This document shows, piece after piece, positions 12,001 to 24,400 of a stretch of DNA of 64,000 bases. The stretch's first letter is position 1. Each line of letters opens with the position of its first letter. This DNA is from Atriophallophorus winterbourni (Eukaryota > Platyhelminthes > Trematoda > Plagiorchiida > Microphallidae): positions 1 through 64,000 of the forward strand of contig JACCGJ010005792.1 of assembly GCA_013407085.1 (NCBI GenBank), given 5' to 3'. Made by a program: the position numbers and the translations under genes. The notes beneath the pieces are model-generated. The model saw only the letters and a program-made list of their open reading frames with translations, had not been told where the DNA came from and made no database searches.

Positions 12001-13622
12001 TTACTATAATTCATTGATTTGTCTATTTGTTTATTTGATGATTCTCACGAAATTTTACTTTTTATAGGTTTTGTCCGCACGTTCTTCCTTAAAAAAGCAC
12101 ACTCCCATATTGCTGAAAATTTCCCCTGATGAGTCAGACCAGGCTTTAGCGGATATTGTTCAACTCGCATTGGCTCCGTCCGTGAGTCTTTTTCAGATAC
12201 CGAATACTCACCGTTTTGTATTGCTTCGGTTTCCAATAAATGTAAATCTGTGTATTTCTGACTAGATGCTATGGCTGAAGTAGTTAAATTTCTTTCTTTC
12301 TCGTTTGTTATCGTTGATAAAACACCACGCTGGATTCGGAAAAGCTACAACAACTTTTTAAAAGCCGTCTATGGACTATGCTAACATCGGTTCCCGGGTT
12401 TTGACAGGACAGTAAGATATAGAAACGATAGTTAAGTATTTGCTATGAACATTATACTTTAGATCAATCATCACGGCAATATGTTATTAGGAAATGGCTG
12501 ATACTCTGCTCAACAGCTATTCCATACGAGTGACTGTAAGGGAGGATATCCCTAAATTTGGTAATAGCAGAACACGATAAAACGGTCCAAACAAACTGTT
12601 TTAGAGAAAAAAAACGAAACTTTTACCAAGCGCCGATTTGAAATAAGAACACAAAAAATAAAGATCATATAATTCTGTTCGTGTCAACAGTAATTAACTA
12701 AAAATTCCCATTTGTGTGAACAGTATTTCGCATCAAGCTTAAAATTCATGCATGAGATAAATGAATCTGATCAACATGAACCATTAAACAAAAATTAATA
12801 GTGTATGTATGTATGTATGAAAGCACAAGCCTGATCCAGGCAAAGTGCCGCACAGTCAGAGACTGCACGTGGGCTGAGATACTGTCAGGTTGCCCAGGCC
12901 TAGACATATATGAGGGGGGAAACAGAAATAGAAATGGTAGTGAGACTCCAGCGTGTACTCGCATGCAGCTCACTACCGTTGGCCAATCAATTTAGCACGA
13001 TGTTAGCCGCACAGCACAGAAATGCTGCACGATTGCACATCCGTGCGAAATTAATAGTAATTGAGTAAATGCTAACAGAGTGACTTCATGGGTAAAAAAC
13101 TGAGCTGCATAAATTTCAGAGAGACTGTATTAACATCGTACCAGCACTCAATTAAGAACCATCAGTGGACCAGTTTTAAAACGTTTGCTTGAAAATTGTC
13201 AAGCCAGTTGTGTTAGATGGTGTTCTCATGCGTTTTCCACCCTATTCTACCGATAATACGATGTGATTTTTTAGACCAAGGTCGATGGCTTGATCGTGTC
13301 GAACACAACGTTGGCTACGTACGAGCAAGCGTCCGCGTGTGGTGCTGTTTCAGAGAACATGGATAAACATACAGCCGTTTGGGGTGGACTAAGTGGACCA
13401 CCATTGAAAGACCGCTCTACGACATGCCTTGCAAAAGTGGCTGCCCTGACCGAAGGTCGCATACCGCTGATTGGTGTCGGGGGCATAAGCACAGAGGAAG
13501 ATGCTGTGGAAAAACTAAAAGCTGGTGCAACACTTGTGCAGCTCTACACATCATTAATATATCAAGGACCGCCTGTGGTCAAACGAATCACTCGAGGAAT
13601 CGATGATCATCTCAGTGAATGA
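5625..13622 (+). CDS. DHODH: dihydroorotate dehydrogenase (quinone), mitochondrial, class 2; five exons
   Basis: Oxidises dihydroorotate to orotate in de novo pyrimidine synthesis and passes electrons through FMN to ubiquinone; class 2 enzymes sit on the inner mitochondrial membrane. Exons: 5625-6043, 7501-7565, 7990-8177, 12068-12181 and 13275-13622. All junctions are GT-AG and the phases agree (2, 1, 0, 0), giving 377 aa. Residues 8-24 are a hydrophobic helix, followed by the amphipathic N-terminal region of class 2 enzymes. Motifs: AGFDKNGE (FMN site), [25 protein letters not shown] with the class 2 catalytic serine at 203, LLKISPD with the FMN lysine, [20 protein letters not shown] and the phosphate-binding [11 protein letters not shown]. 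No damage is seen. Intron 3 is long because of transposons. The gene ends tail to tail with the p190-type gene. Confidence 0.97.
7501..7565 (+). CDS. DHODH: DHODH exon 2
   Basis: 65-bp exon between CGCAG and GGTAAG. It completes Arg140 and encodes the YGFNSDG stretch that binds dihydroorotate in the family. Confidence 0.94.
7990..8177 (+). CDS. DHODH: DHODH exon 3
   Basis: 188-bp exon after TTCTCACAG, donor CGC/GTTAGT. It carries [11 protein letters not shown] and [11 protein letters not shown] with the catalytic serine. Confidence 0.94.
8431..8667 (+). repeat. SINE-like repeat copy 1, with family description
   Basis: Member of a family of about 240 bp found at least 16 times in this window. 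Read in the assumed sense it begins near CACGGATGTGCAATCGTGC, passes a GTGAGCTGCATGC core and a TCTAGGCCTGGGCAACCTGACAGTA block, then TGCGGCACTTTGCCTGGATC, and ends in CTTGTGMTTTCAT followed by CATA repeats. The microsatellite tail and lack of coding capacity suggest a non-autonomous retroposon. I see no clear pol III A/B boxes, so the SINE label is an inference. This copy lies in DHODH intron 3. Confidence 0.8.
9093..9462 (+). mobile_element. CR1/Jockey-like LINE, RT N-terminal part, in DHODH intron 3
   Basis: Encodes the start of a non-LTR reverse transcriptase: [50 protein letters not shown]. The frame is open to the Gln codon at about 9460, where a Gypsy fragment interrupts it. It resumes at 10423 in the same sense. 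The 5' part of the LINE (endonuclease) is missing, as in most 5'-truncated copies. Confidence 0.9.
9465..10022 (+). pseudogene. Gypsy (Mag-like) integrase C-terminal fragment
   Basis: Open frame with [26 protein letters not shown] and a C-terminal SH3-like part containing [19 protein letters not shown] and [11 protein letters not shown]. These are typical of the end of integrase in Mag/K02A2.6-like Gypsy elements. The catalytic D,D,E residues lie upstream and are missing. It is not related to the CsRn1-like copies in this window. Confidence 0.88.
10045..10415 (+). repeat. probable 3' LTR of the nested Gypsy fragment
   Basis: About 370 bp of non-coding DNA between the polypurine-like tract and the point where the LINE frame resumes. 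The TG...CA ends fit an LTR, but with no second LTR in the window the edges are inferred. Confidence 0.55.
10423..11740 (+). mobile_element. CR1/Jockey-like LINE, RT core to 3' tail
   Basis: Resumes as [15 protein letters not shown] and continues through the RT catalytic core ([41 protein letters not shown]), thumb and C-terminal tail. A frameshift near 11290-11340 moves the end into another frame (11333-11605: [26 protein letters not shown]). After the stop there is a short 3' UTR ending in a tandem tail of TTGAATC units at 11725-11740. Same sense as the host DHODH gene. Confidence 0.92.
12068..12181 (+). CDS. DHODH: DHODH exon 4
   Basis: 114-bp exon after TTTTATAG, donor TCC/GTGAGT, phase 0 at both ends. 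It encodes [11 protein letters not shown] with the FMN-contacting lysine at residue 241. Confidence 0.94.
12802..13047 (-). repeat. SINE-like repeat copy 2
   Basis: Nearly full-length copy, tail (TATG)n at the left end and CACATCCGTGC at the right. Lies in DHODH intron 4. Confidence 0.85.
13275..13622 (+). CDS. DHODH: DHODH exon 5 with stop
   Basis: Acceptor TTTTTTAG. Encodes the last 115 residues ([29 protein letters not shown]) and ends in TGA. No canonical AATAAA is seen in the next 200 bp. Confidence 0.95.
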   Translation, partial: TKVDGLIVSNTTLATYEQASACGAVSENMDKHTAVWGGLSGPPLKDRSTTCLAKVAALTEGRIPLIGVGGISTEEDAVEKLKAGATLVQLYTSLIYQGPPVVKRITRGIDDHLSE

Positions 13623-16600
13623 ATCTCACTTCGGCACTGTTTATAATTATTGAAGTATAATGTGATATTTTGGCGTCTTTCTGTGATCGTTTAATGGGTA
13701 AAATAGTAATAGCATAAGGCTAGTTACGTGGGATTGGTAGTGGACTCACGGGTTAATCTCTCAAGTATTATACCTTTTTTGTTCGGACCTGGATCAAATC
13801 AGCCTAGGATCGTAAACTTACATTGATCAAGTGCGGCTGGAACAGGGCGTGCTCCTTGAACCGAGAATATCTTTCACGGCATTCCAGGGCCTTATGTATT
13901 AATTTACAGACTTCCTTTGATCACCTGCATCGCAGAGTACGGGTAAACGTGCAGTTCTGCAGTAGATTTTTTAAAACCATCCGACAGCCATGGCATGTCA
14001 TACCTTTAGCGCATGTGAAACATCCGTACAGAGTCACCGGAAACTAGGCTGGAATCAATGGTTCGATTGTGTACATCGCTATAGAGATAAAATGTGATAA
14101 CCGTCAACAGATATGTAGAGTTCTCGTTACCAGGTCGCAAGTTCATCCATTCTGCCTACCGATAATGACGGATTATTGAACGAAAGCTTAGCGCATCTAG
14201 AGGTAGCAACCCTGTGCAGAATCTATGATGATCTTGCACCCATAACATTAAGTATTTTCCAATTATATTTGGATGGGTACGGCTAGATGTAGAATACCTA
14301 AACATCACATTCTATTTGTGTGGAAACCTGCAACAGAGGCGTGCCTCTTTCCGTATTGACTGACGAGTTAGGCTATACACTGTACAACGTCTCTTTTTAA
14401 ATCACAAGACGGCAAATAATGGTAAGGTTTTGGTATTGCATTTTGACGCGTGTGAATTCTCTATTGTCGGTTCATCATTACGAGACCCAGGTTTTTCTAG
14501 GTAAGCGGTAAGTTCAGCATCAAGATACCCACCTTGAGGACCTTGATCAAACTACATGCCAGTTTGATATCATCGGTAATTTTTCCTAATTGCTAACAGG
14601 TTTACCACGTGAATTTTGAAATTTAATCCAAAAGAGATCACACGAGCTCTTTATTTTTATAGCAGTGGTGCGTTAAACGTACCACCAGAACGGAGCCGTG
14701 GGATGTGTGCTATTTTCCAGCTTGATACGGTCGAAAAGTCTGTCACGTTACCAGTGTTATTACCATCGTCAATCAACGTAGTTGTACTGGTCGCTGCCCC
14801 AAGCATGACATTTGTCTCGAAATTTGTTGCCCGGTGTACTCGTATTGAATCATATTCAAATGAATGCTGATCTCTTTTGTGTTGCCCTAGTCTGAATGCT
14901 CGTGTATATAGTTCACGCGTGAACTTAGTAACGGAACAATGGGAGCGACAGGTGGTAGTCTCTTGTGATTAGGGATGGCCGCATCGCAACTCAATATTCT
15001 GGATACGTGAGATTTTAAACTCTGCGCTGTACAGTATTTATTCCAAATTTTGCGTAAAACGGAATCGATTTAGGAAAGCAAACATACATAGGTCCATACT
15101 AGTGGTTTGAGATCATTTTCGTATACAAAAACGATGTGAGAGATCTGGGCGGCGTACACTCTAACATGTTTCAATTAATCACTGAAGAATCAGGGGCTTA
15201 ATTTTAAGTAACTGAGTTTGCTAACATAGCTTTACATCACCGCTAAAACTTCAATAAAGCTACGTCAACGGTGACGATTTCCGCCTCACAGGTCTTTCAC
15301 AAGAATTGTCCATGTGAAATCCGTTGGACTTGCTGAATATATTCAAATAAAATGCGGTACAATAACCGGATGCAATTTGCTTAAACGATGCACAAAGCAA
15401 TAGAACATTTCGCACGGATGAGAGGTTGTGGCGTTAAATTTGTAAATCGATAAATGACGAGATGCCCTAGTTCTGTAATAAAGAAGTATTGGAAATGCTG
15501 CGACGCAACTTGTTGCACCAGAGCTATAGAAAATAAATTCCAGGTGAAATCCCAAAGACAGAGTTCACGTAAGAATTGCGAGACATAGGTGGTGTCAAAG
15601 CGCCATAAGTGCGGCCTTATGCCAGCGGGTGCCGTTAACACTTTCGCAGCATCACGGTCCATATATGGTACATAGTCAATTGACCCAACCTGCATCATGT
15701 GCCACTATTGGTACATGATATAAATTTTCAATGTTTGTAAATGAATATTTTCAAGAAGATATTGAACATTTTATCAAAGCTATGGACCTACTATTGTACA
15801 GGATGTCCACCGATAATACATTCGTTATATGACACAACATGATCCAGTACTAGTACAGCATGTCTATGACCACATATGGCTCGTGCTGTACAAAATGATA
15901 AAATTAGTACTCTCCTCAATAGAGAAGCACACAACCTCTCTCTTTGCTGTCATTCACGCAACTGTTGCTATGCAAGTTTAAATGAGATGTCGGCATGGCA
16001 TTACGATCATATCGCGAGATGCGGCGAAAGTGTTAATCAAAGTGATCTTAACCGCATACAATCGTCGATAAAGCTTAAAGATCTATCCAACGTTTGCCGA
16101 ACCCCCCAAAACAAAGCAGCGGTTATTTTAGTGGTCTGTGCCTCGGCAAACTATTGGGTCAGCGATCAGCTTCAGGATAACTTGGTCCATTCGTTCAAGA
16201 GTAACTTGTAAACAAATGCCATGCGTCGGTTTGAATAATCAGCATGCTAAGCAGACGTAGAAACGTTTAAATAAGAGATAATACACGAATACATTATTCT
16301 GGTGTTGCAAATAAGAGGAAAGCGACAATTTAACCTCTTAGCTAAAAATGGGTTGTAACGCGGTTGTAAAATCCGAGTTCAGCAACACAAGGAGAGTCGG
16401 TTGGATTTTTTTATTTAAAAATAACAGGACAATCCTTCTGGAAGAGACTGGCCACAAAAGACCGTTAACCAAACAGTGTCAGGTTTGCAAGTAAGCGTGA
16501 ACAAGCTAGTCATGCAACACAGGCGCTGAATGGGAAATGGATCGAGTGCACAAACCGCATCACAACAGGTTAAGTGAAAACAGGACGGAAAATATGAAAA

Positions 16601-16930
16601 CGCCAATCAAATGGTGACTACGAGGAAAGCAACACAAAATATGAGAAAAACACATTGTACAAAGAGAAATAAATGAGTTTGAAGTTAGCACCGTGTGTTG
16701 ATTAAACAACAACGCATGGTGTCCGGACTGGATATTCTGACTGCGTATTTTAATATGTTAGAAGTGGATTCGAATACGACCTATTCGAGGTATCTTCAGC
16801 GGGGAGAGTCCTGAAAGTCAACGAAAGATGACGGTTATTATGCACATTGTCAATATAATTGAATCAGTAATGTGGACTATACAAAACTGGGTAGTTTGAC
16901 AAAACGCATTGCTAAGTCCTAGACAGATAC
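13623..16930. other. region between DHODH and the p190-type gene, no gene recognised
   Basis: No known domain seen on either strand. Open frames of 60-110 codons exist but look random and lack paired splice signals. Two minus-strand stretches with splice-like edges (13824-13892 and 15293-15335) are discussed among the findings and rejections. Exons for the missing RhoGAP domain were searched for here without success. Confidence 0.4.
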
Positions 16931-17141
16931 ACGGATGTGCAATCGTACAGTACTTCTGTGCGATGCGGCTAACCACGCGCTAAATTGATTTACCACGGGT
17001 AGTGAGCTGCATGCGGAAACACGCTATAGTCTCACTGCCATTTCTATCCTAGGCCTAGGTACCCTGACAGTATCTTGGCCCATGTGCACTCTATGACTGT
17101 GGCTAGATCAAGCTTGTGATTTCATACATATACAGACAGAC
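16931..17141 (+). repeat. SINE-like repeat copy 3
   Basis: Starts at ACGGATGTGCAATCG and ends in CTTGTGATTTCATACATA followed by a short CAGA run. Confidence 0.85.
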
Positions 17142-17886
17142 AGGGCTATTACGAAACCTAACGGTTGTAATACCATCAGTGTACGTCTAGTGTTGTGGCT
17201 GTGTAACGGCTGAATTTAAATAATAAATGGATGCCAAACATTGTAGTGCCCGTTTTGTGGCAACCGTTTAACGTGTGCATGAGTTCAGTCACATGGAGGA
17301 ATAGGTGAGTGTGTCAGTCTACCGGCTGGCGAAGCCAGAAACAAGGCTCCGAACATCATGCTAAGGTAACCACAAAAAAGCGAGTGAGGTTCACCAATAT
17401 GGTGTCAAATTATTTATCAAATCTAGCATAATTAGGCACAGGATTGTGGTAGAAAGACCTCGCTGACGGGCAATCATGAACAAGGATAACTCCTTTTATG
17501 AAAAATATTGGAAGATGACATAGAGGATTTGAATCCTCGCTAAGCGGATGATTGGTGCGTTACTCGTGAAGAAACGATGAAAAAACTGAGATGTTAAAAG
17601 CACGCTGAAAAAAAGCGATCAGAAAAAAAGCAATCTGATAGCCTTATAGAGAATGAGGTTTGTGTTGAAATTTCTCCGATTTCTCGGCTACACCTCTTCA
17701 CTGATGCCAAACAAGGTAGGTACTATACAATTGCAAAATTCAAGAGTGGTATGACATCAGACGCAATTCATACGATTTGTCAAATTCATAGACTAAACTG
17801 GTTTTTCATATTGCATGATTGTTTTGCGATAGGAAGACCAATTTGAATGATTTAATGGACTTATTCGGACCTAATCTAATTAAGAT
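17142..17886. other. non-coding stretch between two SINE-like copies
   Basis: Nothing recognised; frequent stops in all frames. Confidence 0.4.
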
Positions 17887-18203
17887 CACGGATGTGCAAT
17901 GGTGTATTACTGCTGTGCGGTACAGCTAACCATGAAAAATTGATTTACCACAAGAAATGAGCCACATGTACGAACATGATGAAATCTCTATCATTACGCT
18001 TTCCGTGCATGGGCAACGTGAGAGTAGCTCAGATCACGTGAGGTCCAACTGCGCTAAATTTGCCTGCGTAAAAGCTTGTGATAGCTTCAATACTGAAATC
18101 ACATCTCTATTTCCTTTCTCATATCTGACAGTATCTTCGCACACGCACGTGCAGTCTCTGACTGTGTGGCACTGCCCGGATCAGGCTTGTGCTTTCATAC
18201 ATA
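17887..18203 (+). repeat. SINE-like repeat copy 4, with inserted segment
   Basis: Both ends of the family are present, but the middle holds about 80 extra bases and a repeated inner block, so this copy is longer than usual. Confidence 0.75.
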
Positions 18204-18281
18204 TATACACCACATAATATGTAACGAATTTTTGGCGTCGCGCTGTGAAAGCCATTGATGGGCTAAAAGGTTGAAACTCAC

Positions 18282-18452
18282 ATCAGCACATTTGAATCGG
18301 CACACACCCGTGGTCGATTTAGAAGGGGATGGAACTGGGGACGATTGGATGGTGGGTGGATTCTCGAATCTGGCACAATGTGGACCGAGATCCCCGCGAG
18401 GGATTGACGTGCACGGCTTTCCCGAGGTTCGATGCGATGAAAAAATATTGAG
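18282..18452 (-). CDS. p190-type gene, candidate exon 12
   Basis: Acceptor CCTATTTTTCAG and donor GAT/GTGAGT enclose 57 open codons, phase 0 at both ends. The Ser/Pro-rich product (PPTIQSSPVPSPSK) suits the p190 linker. No domain is visible. Confidence 0.6.
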
Positions 18453-21400
18453 CTGAAAAATAGGTTTAGCCTATAAGCCCGGGACTCGAAAAGTTGTCAT
18501 AAAACCAATTGAAAATTGGGTCACTTTCAGCAATAAAAACGGTTAACTACTTTCAAGGCGCACAAAACCAAACACCGATAAAGATTATTTTAACCCAGAT
18601 TACTAAATTAAGGTATGCAAGGTACAGTTTAAAAGGCTCAGAAAAGTCCCTTAGGTTAAATTTCACACGCTAGATATATCGCAGTGTTGTGTGTGTTCGA
18701 AAATGGCAGTCAGAACTACCGGTCACTTTATGATGAACAGTGAGAAGCACATGCATGGAATAGCCTTGAAACCCGTGAATGAAAGTGTCGTGCAGTCATA
18801 GGCTGCATGTGGGCTAAGATACTGTCAGGTTGCCCAGACCTAGACAGGTATAAGATGAGAAAATGGCAATGAGAATGCAGAGTGTTTTCTCAGGCCGCTC
18901 ACTACTGGCGACCAATCAACTTAGCACAGTGTTACCGGCGCAGTGCACGAGTACGGCACGATTGCAGAACCTTTAACTATTGAATATTAACATAAAACCA
19001 GCTTCTCGGTAAAAATGTACTTTCGCCACATTGCAATTTAATTAACATAATTTGGCATGAGTCCACCAAAACATGTTGACAGGACCAAGGCCGCGGCGAA
19101 TTGCTAGACAATTCTACGGGAATGTTTTAATACCGATTCACGAACCTTACGCAATAGAAACATTATAAATTTGCGGCCGCGTTTCAGACTCAATGGTAGT
19201 GGTGGTGGCGACAAAGACAAAAGAGAGTAGATGAGATATCGTCCATTGTAATGGACCACATGAACTATCAGATTATATTAGAGTCAGAAACGCCAGTGCA
19301 ATTTATAAAAAAACTTGAAGCTATTATGAGCGATAACGCACGAACGGTTGGTCCTCGAACGATTGAGGATCGGGAAACGAATAGTACTATTGCAGGTCGA
19401 TCAGATGGCATGTAATACACGACAGCACGAGAGAGTGACGTTGCAGCTGTTCTTCGTCAATAATATTTATCAAGAGAAGGGGCAAGGAGTAAGGGCACAG
19501 TGTGCCAGCAAATCCAGTCACTTAATTCGTTGAACGTGAGTGAGAAGATATTCCCAGGGCATCAATTGTCACTATGACACGAATATCTTACGACAAAAGA
19601 TTACGGCTTCGAAATCTCACGCAAAAACAGAGATAGAAATAGAGATTCAACAAATTCGCACCTTCCTCCCACGCTTGGCCCATTTGGATTCTTTACGTTC
19701 CGTGTGATGAATCCGTGAGTATGATTGGTTCAATGACGTGGTTGCCCTGGCAGGAAAATTGGTGGATGAAGGTTCTAATCGATGGGACGGAAAATCAGAA
19801 CATCCTATTAGCACCGGTTGCAAGGATTGTGTGTACAAAGCTGGAGAAGAAGCGGCGAGATCGGGTTGGGATCGAGCCTGATCAAATAATGGCGCTTCGA
19901 CGATCGGTCCACTAGACAAAGGTCTGTGTTTCGGGTAGGTAAAGCCGGAGACCTCCTCGTCGAGGAAACGTGCGAGGGCATCTCGATCCATCTGCACCGA
20001 AACCAGGAGCAATTTTTGAAGTAAAAGTGTCACATTTAGTTAAACACCACGTTGCATTTGAATATTTCCGTTCTCTATTATATTGGTTGGTTCATAAGCA
20101 CAAAATAGAACAATTATTCTAGTTCTAAATGGGTGAAAGTGGACCTAGTTAGGCGCAGGTTATTAATTACCTGCGCATCCAAAACGAAACAAACCTAACA
20201 CAATGTGTTATATAACTCTTGCAGGATGTAATAATATTGTTGACTTATCTACCATAGATGTAACATTCCAAACACGCCATGATTTCACAGCCAACAGCAT
20301 TTTGCATGAATAAGAATCACTCAGTCAAGGTTCACAGCGATATGCAGTACTCGAGCGATCAGAAACATATACCCGGCGATTGCGCGATGCATGTTTATCA
20401 GTTACCGGCAGCACATGCACCCATCCAGCTTAAAGCTGACGCTTTGAACTGTGCAACTAGAGTGAGCGGTTCAGAGGTGGTTCTTCCCACGGGAGATTTC
20501 ATTTTTTACCATCGAAGTTGTTTTATAAGTGTGGCGTTGTGCACAAAGGTCGACTGGCCATGTAATAAATATTCTGTTTTCCCTTCTGCCAAAGAAAGCA
20601 ATACAATAGAAGTAGGGCGAACAGTCCCCGTAGGCCAGCCGTAAACAGAGCAATCACTAACTCAAGACGATTCGACGGTGTTTATAAAACCTGAAAATTA
20701 TCTCAACGAAGAAATCCGCTTCAGCTAGATAGTATGTTTAAAACACAATTATCAAAACTACATCAGGAAAGGCCACAACGAAGATTTTATGACAAAAACA
20801 AGGTTATTCGGGAACCGATCCTTTGTAAGGCATATGAGCTGACAGACTGCTATTGTGTGATGAATGAAATCTGGCCAGGACGAATGCGCATAAATGGATG
20901 GGAAGAATTTAAAAAAAGCAGAAAGGAGCGGTTACCACAATTTCGTAGTGAATTTGTCTCTAAATTAGAAGCCAACACTTACGAATAATGTAGGTGAACA
21001 AACTATTTATCAAGCAGAGGATCACAAATCGTACATGATAGAACTTTCACCGGAAATAGGGTAAAGCACGCTGAAGGCAATCATTCCAGACACTGTCAGA
21101 CGAGCGTATCCGGGTTCGTGAAGACCTTCGTCGGTTAATTTTCACCGCATATCTACACCTCTAGCGTGCTCTAACTTCATTATCCACTGAACTTCCTATG
21201 ACCACACTACCAGATTTCGACCGAAAATTGAATACCCTTAGTGTAGCTTGGCTCTCGGGCTAGAGTCGACGGAGATCAGTATTACGATGGATACCGACAC
21301 CGGGAGATGTCTTCCGACCACGTGAGGCAAGATGTGTGTAAAAGAAGCGGCGATACGACGCTATATTAAATTACATGTATTCGCCGGTCGAGATGTAGAC

Positions 21401-24400
21401 ATCTCGGCCGGTTTGCGTGTGCTGTCATTTTGTTGGGAGACATTTCCACATTATCACACACATTCTATAGTCAAGTGCCGATGCTTGTTTCTGTGTCAAT
21501 CTAGATTTTATCGAGGCGAAGGTTAGCAACATAGTTGAATACCGAAAAAGTATGATGAGCGGAAAAATGGAAAGCAGAGGCATGCGTCGAAAATAAGGCG
21601 GTTGAATAAAGTGATTAGAAACACGTATGCCCGGCATCAAGGATTATCAAAAGAGTTAACATCCATGCAACTTTCATCAAGCATCAATTTGTTCGTCAAA
21701 GGGTAACAAATGAAGTGGTTATGCCTCGTTTTGGTTGTGAACGAGCAATGACTGTGAAGGGAATATTTCAATCATCTTTTGATTGAGTTGAAATGTGACA
21801 AGCAGGTTGAATCGAACAGAACCTACTGAATTCTATGTGTGTATGTATGTATACACGCATGTATGTATGTATGTATGTATGTATGTATGTATGTATGTAT
21901 GTATGTATGTATGTATGTATGTATGTATGTATGTATGTATGAAATCACCAGCCTGATCCAGGCAAAGTGCTTCAGAATCAAAGACTACACGTGGGCTATG
22001 ACATTGTCAGGTTGCACAGGCCTAGATAGATATGGGAAAAGAAAATAGCAATGAGAGTGAGATTCCAGCGTGTATTCGCATGCAGCCTATCAGCAGTTGC
22101 AAATCAATTTAGTAACGTGTTAGCGGAACAGCACAGAAGTGTCGCACGATTGCACATCCGTGCAATTGTATGTATGCATGCACGAAATCACAAGTCTAGA
22201 TCCAGAAAAAGTGCCCCACAGGCATAGACTTCATGTGGGCCGAAGTACTGTCACGTTACTCAGCCCCGGACAAATACAAGAGAAAACAGAAAATCATAGT
22301 GCGATTCGTCATGCTTCGCATGCAGCTAAGTATTGGTGGCAAAACAATTCAGCACGACGTTGTTCGCGCAGTACAGAATTACTGCACAATTGCACATCCG
22401 AAAGCGTCGGGACTCGGATCGTGTAGATGGCTAGAACGGCTTCCCAACACCAACAATGCCATTCCAAAACACTCAAGAGAGAAATAATTTCTGCTCCGAT
22501 TGTTTATTGGAATCGCACAAGGAGCAATGGTATATAATGTTTTGGGGAAAATTGGTATAAAACGCTTTGAAAATCTATCAGGGCATTTAAACGGAAAAAT
22601 AGTTTATTCAGTGTTGAGTAAGTTCGAACAATGCACGAACAGCATAATTTCAGACCCATGCGCAGCACATAGGACGAATATGGTGCAAACACAACACACT
22701 TACGGGGAACGGTTCTAAGATAGGCGGATCATCACCCAGTTGTGGTACAGGACGATGGAGATTAAAGTGCGGACAGTCCGCGTGGTGCCAACGGTGATGA
22801 TGATGAAACCTGGAGACCGGTTTATATCGAAATGGGAACGAATGATTTTCCGCGGAATGCATCGGGTTGGTATTGGTAAAATCGTTCGCCCAATTCGGGG
22901 TGGGTTTTACCGAGTTCGAACCCGTGGTAATAGGATTCGCATCGCCCATCGGTTGATTAGTGTATTCAGAAAACACACAGGAACGCGTGTGGTCGCCCCG
23001 ACCTGTTAAACGATCCTCGGTACCACAATGCCACCCGTTCGAGACAGGCTCACCAAATTTGGTGTGTGAGCGGGAACCCAAACTTGGCAAGCAATATGAA
23101 GTCTTGAATTTGGTAGACTTTTGCGTAGTTTTACTATGTCCCTCGGGTGTACTGAAAGATCGGCGACGTTCCCGGGAACGATGAGAATAGGTTGAGTTTA
23201 CCGTTGGGCATTCTGATGACGAATTACCTAAAGGAAATGAGATCGAGGATGAATTGAGAGACATAACTATGACCAAGATCGATGGGGGTGAGTAAAGATT
23301 CTGGTTCTTGGAAATAAATATCAATCGAAATCCCAGTCGGGAGGATCTTACTTTTGAAACACGTGCCGAAATTCTTCTCTTTAGAAAAAAAACTGGAAGA
23401 CAAGAATGAAAAACAACTAAAACGCTAAGGGGAACGGTTCCTTGAAAGTGTTGATTTCCGAAACTTCTGGGCGACGCTCAGTATGCCATATTTATTTAGG
23501 TTGAGAGCGTTTCTTGTTAAACTGAATGGCAGCAGAGGAGCTGCAATTATATTTTTGCTACAACCTAACCAGTTAAACATGCAGCGGTCTTGACAATGAA
23601 ACATGCGACATCGTCGACGTTACAGTGGGTCCGGATATGTTTTCCACGTGCACGGATAACCGCATTTCGGGGAGAACCAGCAATCATAAAAACTGCTAAA
23701 ATATAGGTGAACATTAGAATAAGCGATGGTGTGGTTTTGAAGATCCATATATGGAACATTGTTTAAAGAAACAAGATACTCATCATCAAGGACAGCAATA
23801 CACCGGTAGCACGTACCGACTGATTAACTGCCATACAACCATGATAAAAAATAAATTCCTAAAAGATAGGGAAGGGTGAGACTTAAATAGCTACGGATTC
23901 TATAGAAGACTAAGCACAAACAAACCGGGATGAGGTGCCTACAGCTCGAATGGATCACGCATTCAACCAAGTTTCGTGAACGAGTAGAGCAACATCAGTA
24001 CGACAGTTTCTTTGCGACTCACTGATATGCATTATAACAAGCTTTCCTCGTCATTCTACTTGATAACATACAAGGTTAAGCAAACACTCCAAGAAAATTC
24101 TTAGTGCAAGATCGCCATTGAACACGGTTTCGGGACATATCCTAAAGTGTAACTAGCCACTGTGATACCTGATCGCGGGGACTCCAGGCAGGAAGACGTG
24201 CTGCGCTGACTTTCGAAAGGTTTTTAGCAGCTTATGGGATGTGACGGTTTGGCCACCACGAGATTTACGCCAATCGGGATGTGGCGTCGCAAAAAGAATT
24301 CGTGTCGGAAGCCGTTGGTCCGGCATCCGTAAAACGTGATCCAACCAGTGTAACCTATACAGGCTGAGCTTATTTCGGAGAGCATAGTTGCTTATGCGAC

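Noticed and set aside
15293..15335. Possible 43-bp minus-strand exon (acceptor ATATATTCAG, donor CCT/GTGAGG) as a continuation of the p190-type gene
   Set aside because: The frame required after exon 12 has a stop; only other phases are open, and the peptide does not resemble RhoGAP.
15876..16211. 111-codon plus-strand open frame in the intergenic region
   Set aside because: No family resemblance, no splice or promoter context, and no related copy in the window.
20279..20644. 121-codon open frame on the plus strand inside a p190 intron
   Set aside because: No recognisable domain, no matching splice sites, and an amino-acid mix that looks random.
21836..22048. Met-Tyr-Val-Cys repeat protein
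   Set aside because: It is the translation of the TATG tail of a SINE-like copy.
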